Assembly: GCA_002430605.1 (NCBI GenBank)
Contig: DJBY01000102.1
Location: forward strand, 1 to 8,050
Origin: Opitutia bacterium UBA5964
GTDB lineage: Bacteria > Verrucomicrobiota > Verrucomicrobiia > Opitutales > Coraliomargaritaceae
DNA length: 8,050 nucleotides
Direction of reading: 5' to 3'
Below, one piece after another: positions 6,772-8,050 of this stretch. Numbering within the stretch: the stretch's first letter is position 1; each line of letters begins with the position of its first letter. The position numbers and the translations under genes are program-made. Under the pieces are notes generated by a model, which saw nothing but the letters and a program-made list of their open reading frames with translations, made no database searches and was not told the DNA's origin.

Positions 6772-6820
6772 TTTTTCGTTTGCCTTCCTCTGTTTCCCTT
6801 TGATCCTTACTACTCTTTTT
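6772..6820 (+). other. Pyrimidine-rich tract upstream of the parvulin gene
   Basis: In this 49-base stretch 42 bases are C or T on the plus strand. It lies between the HNH promoter and the parvulin start, probably in or just before the parvulin leader. I could not place a convincing promoter for the parvulin gene in 6728-6862. The tract may be a flexible upstream element, an unstructured leader, or simple composition bias. Confidence 0.35.
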
Positions 6821-6862
6821 AACCAGAGAAGAACCAACCATTCGTTTAACAGTTTGATTTAT

Positions 6863-7918
6863 ATGAAGACTTTCAAAGTACTCTCCACAACTGCCCTATT
6901 ACTGTCGGCAAGCGCATTTGCTGCAGACATCGAAACGGCACCCGTCAGCGAGCCCGCGGCAACACACGCTGCCGTCGAAACAGTCGCCATTCGCGTGAAT
7001 GACGAAGTGATCACCCAAGGCGATCTCCAAGAGATGGCAAATACGATGCTCCAGCAGTATCAGGCACAAGCTCAGGGCGCACCCATATCCGACGAAATCA
7101 AGGCACAAGCACTCAAGGGTGCTGAGGATAATGCCATCACCGAGAAGCTCATCGCGATCGCCATTGCAGGTTCAGGCATCGTCGTTTCAAATGAAGAAGT
7201 GGAGAGCACCATCGCACAAATAAAAACCTCCATTCCTGAGGGAATGACTTTTGAGGCCGCGCTCGCATCACAAGGCATGAGCCTTGAAGCACTGAAGGAA
7301 AACATCAAGACCGACATGGCTGCTCGCCAACTGTTCGAAAGCCAAACCAAAGATGTGGCCGAAGCAACCGAAGCGGATGCTCAAGCATTCTACGACGGCA
7401 ACCCTCAGAACTTCAACGCAGACGAAAACGCATCCGCGAGCCACATTCTGCTCACATTCGAGCAGGGAGAGAGTGACGAAGCGAAGCTCGCCAAGAAAGC
7501 ACAACTCGAAACGATTCGCGCTGACATCATCGCCGAGACCACCACCTTCGAAGATGCCGCGAAAGCACATTCAGGTTGCCCAAGTGGCGCACAAGGCGGT
7601 TCGCTCGGACAATTCGGCAAAGGCCAGATGGTGCCAGAATTCGAAATCGCAGTCTTCGGCCAAGACGTCGACGCAGTCGGTGAAATCGTCGAAACATCCT
7701 TCGGCTACCACATCATTAAAGTGACCGAACGCCAAGACGCCAGCGCCACTCCATTCGCCGAAGTGAAGGATCAAATCATCAACTACCTGAGCCAAAACGC
7801 GAAAGGCGAAGCAGCACAAGCCTACATCAACAGCCTGCGCGATGCCGCCACGATTGAATACGTTAAGCCAGCAGCAGCGACACCCGAGGCGGTAGACCAC
7901 AGTGGCCACAACCATTAA
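6863..7918 (+). CDS. Exported parvulin-type peptidyl-prolyl isomerase (SurA/PrsA-like chaperone)
   Basis: The ATG at 6863 opens a 351-residue protein with a clear signal peptide (MKTFKVLSTTALLLSASAFA, cleavage after residue 20 or 21); an in-frame ATG at 6749 would bury this under 38 unlikely residues. The mature protein has a SurA-N-like helical chaperone region (about 41-180, starting AIRVNDEVITQGDL) and one PpiC parvulin domain (about 190-290) with ASASHILL, GGSLGQFGKGQMVPEFE and FGYHIIKV. It should isomerise proline bonds and help exported or outer-membrane proteins fold in the periplasm. A helical tail (295-330) follows the catalytic domain, as in SurA-type proteins where it packs back on the N-domain. 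The last residues, DHSGHNH, hold three histidines that could bind metal. The gene stands alone and ends at a strong terminator. SurA has two parvulin domains; this has one, so PrsA-like or SurA-like is the safe name. Confidence 0.93.
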   Translation: MKTFKVLSTTALLLSASAFAADIETAPVSEPAATHAAVETVAIRVNDEVITQGDLQEMANTMLQQYQAQAQGAPISDEIKAQALKGAEDNAITEKLIAIAIAGSGIVVSNEEVESTIAQIKTSIPEGMTFEAALASQGMSLEALKENIKTDMAARQLFESQTKDVAEATEADAQAFYDGNPQNFNADENASASHILLTFEQGESDEAKLAKKAQLETIRADIIAETTTFEDAAKAHSGCPSGAQGGSLGQFGKGQMVPEFEIAVFGQDVDAVGEIVETSFGYHIIKVTERQDASATPFAEVKDQIINYLSQNAKGEAAQAYINSLRDAATIEYVKPAAATPEAVDHSGHNH

Positions 7919-7922
7919 TTAA

Positions 7923-7936
7923 GCTCTCAATAGAGC
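7923..7936 (+). other. Small hairpin between the parvulin stop codon and its terminator
   Basis: GCTCT (7923-7927) pairs with AGAGC (7932-7936) around a CAAT loop, 4 bp after the stop codon. It has no T-tract of its own. With the terminator that follows it makes a tandem structure that could stabilise the 3' end of the message. Confidence 0.4.
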
Positions 7937-7941
7937 AACAC

Positions 7942-7985
7942 GGCCCACCAGTAAGCATTCAACTGCTTGCCGGTGGGCCTTTTTT
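7942..7985 (+). terminator. Strong Rho-independent terminator of the parvulin gene
   Basis: GGCCCACC (7942-7949) pairs perfectly with GGTGGGCC (7972-7979). After one mismatch the stem continues with GTAAGC (7951-7956) against GCTTGC (7965-7970), one wobble, around an 8-nt loop. Six T follow at 7980-7985. This is a textbook intrinsic terminator placed 23 nt after the parvulin stop codon. Confidence 0.93.
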
Positions 7986-7990
7986 ATATT

Positions 7991-8033
7991 TGAGCTCATC
8001 GCTGATGAGTGGAAATTGGGAGGGACGACCTCC
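7991..8033. other. Two adjacent hairpins at the right edge, possible start of a repeat element
   Basis: CTCATC (7995-8000) pairs with GATGAG (8004-8009) around a 3-nt loop, overlapping the perfect palindrome TGAGCTCA (7991-7998). Ten bases on, GGAGG (8019-8023) pairs with CCTCC (8029-8033) around GACGA. No reading frame is supported in 7986-8050. The second hairpin brings to mind dispersed intergenic repeats of Verrucomicrobiota, but that is a recollection and the element is cut off by the window edge. Confidence 0.35.
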
Positions 8034-8050
8034 GCTTATTGCAAGGTGGG

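Noticed and set aside
6749..6862. An upstream ATG that would extend the parvulin by 38 residues
   Set aside because: The extension puts a pyrimidine-tract translation in front of a perfect signal peptide starting at 6863; export would be disturbed and the family does not begin this way.
7571..7915. A 114-codon frame antisense to the parvulin gene
   Set aside because: It mirrors the parvulin domain coding strand and has no start signal or recognisable motif.

Overview
The window looks like chromosomal DNA of a bacterium from the Verrucomicrobiota (PVC superphylum), most likely an Opitutia/Coraliomargarita-like lineage. This rests on the style of the proteins (an SNF2 helicase with a DEAQ box, a QueA with an RNNAAV segment, a PVC-type anti-sigma protein, a widespread HNH protein) and on moderate GC. 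No Shine-Dalgarno-like sequence is visible in front of any of the seven genes. The lineage is an inference from remembered family features, not from a database search. No phage, transposase, CRISPR, tRNA or rRNA was seen.

Layout, left to right. Positions 1-2462 (minus) hold a long SNF2-family helicase whose last few codons lie beyond the left edge; a good promoter lies just upstream of its start. Positions 2463-2797 are a divergent intergenic region that contains a compact nested inverted repeat (2554-2668), the least explained element in the window. Positions 2798-3886 (plus) are queA, the queuosine tRNA modification enzyme. Positions 3955-5949 (plus) are a tight three-gene cluster: an ECF-type sigma factor, a single-pass membrane protein that is probably its anti-sigma factor (3-nt gap), and a secreted YceI-family lipocalin-like protein (9-nt gap). 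Positions 5950-6084 are a convergent intergenic region with three small inverted repeats. Positions 6085-6687 (minus) are an HNH-nuclease family protein with a promoter whose position supports an internal start codon. Positions 6863-7918 (plus) are an exported SurA/PrsA-like parvulin peptidyl-prolyl isomerase, closed by a strong intrinsic terminator. The last 65 bases hold further hairpins and no gene.

How the genes may work together: the clearest unit is the sigma/anti-sigma/YceI cluster. It reads as a cell-envelope signalling module, in which the membrane protein holds the sigma factor until its extracytoplasmic domain senses something and the YceI protein is either an effector or part of the signal. 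The parvulin chaperone is also an envelope protein but is a separate transcription unit. The helicase, queA and the HNH gene look like independent housekeeping or accessory genes. No clearly new multi-gene system is evident; the best leads are the nested palindrome and the unusual anti-sigma protein.
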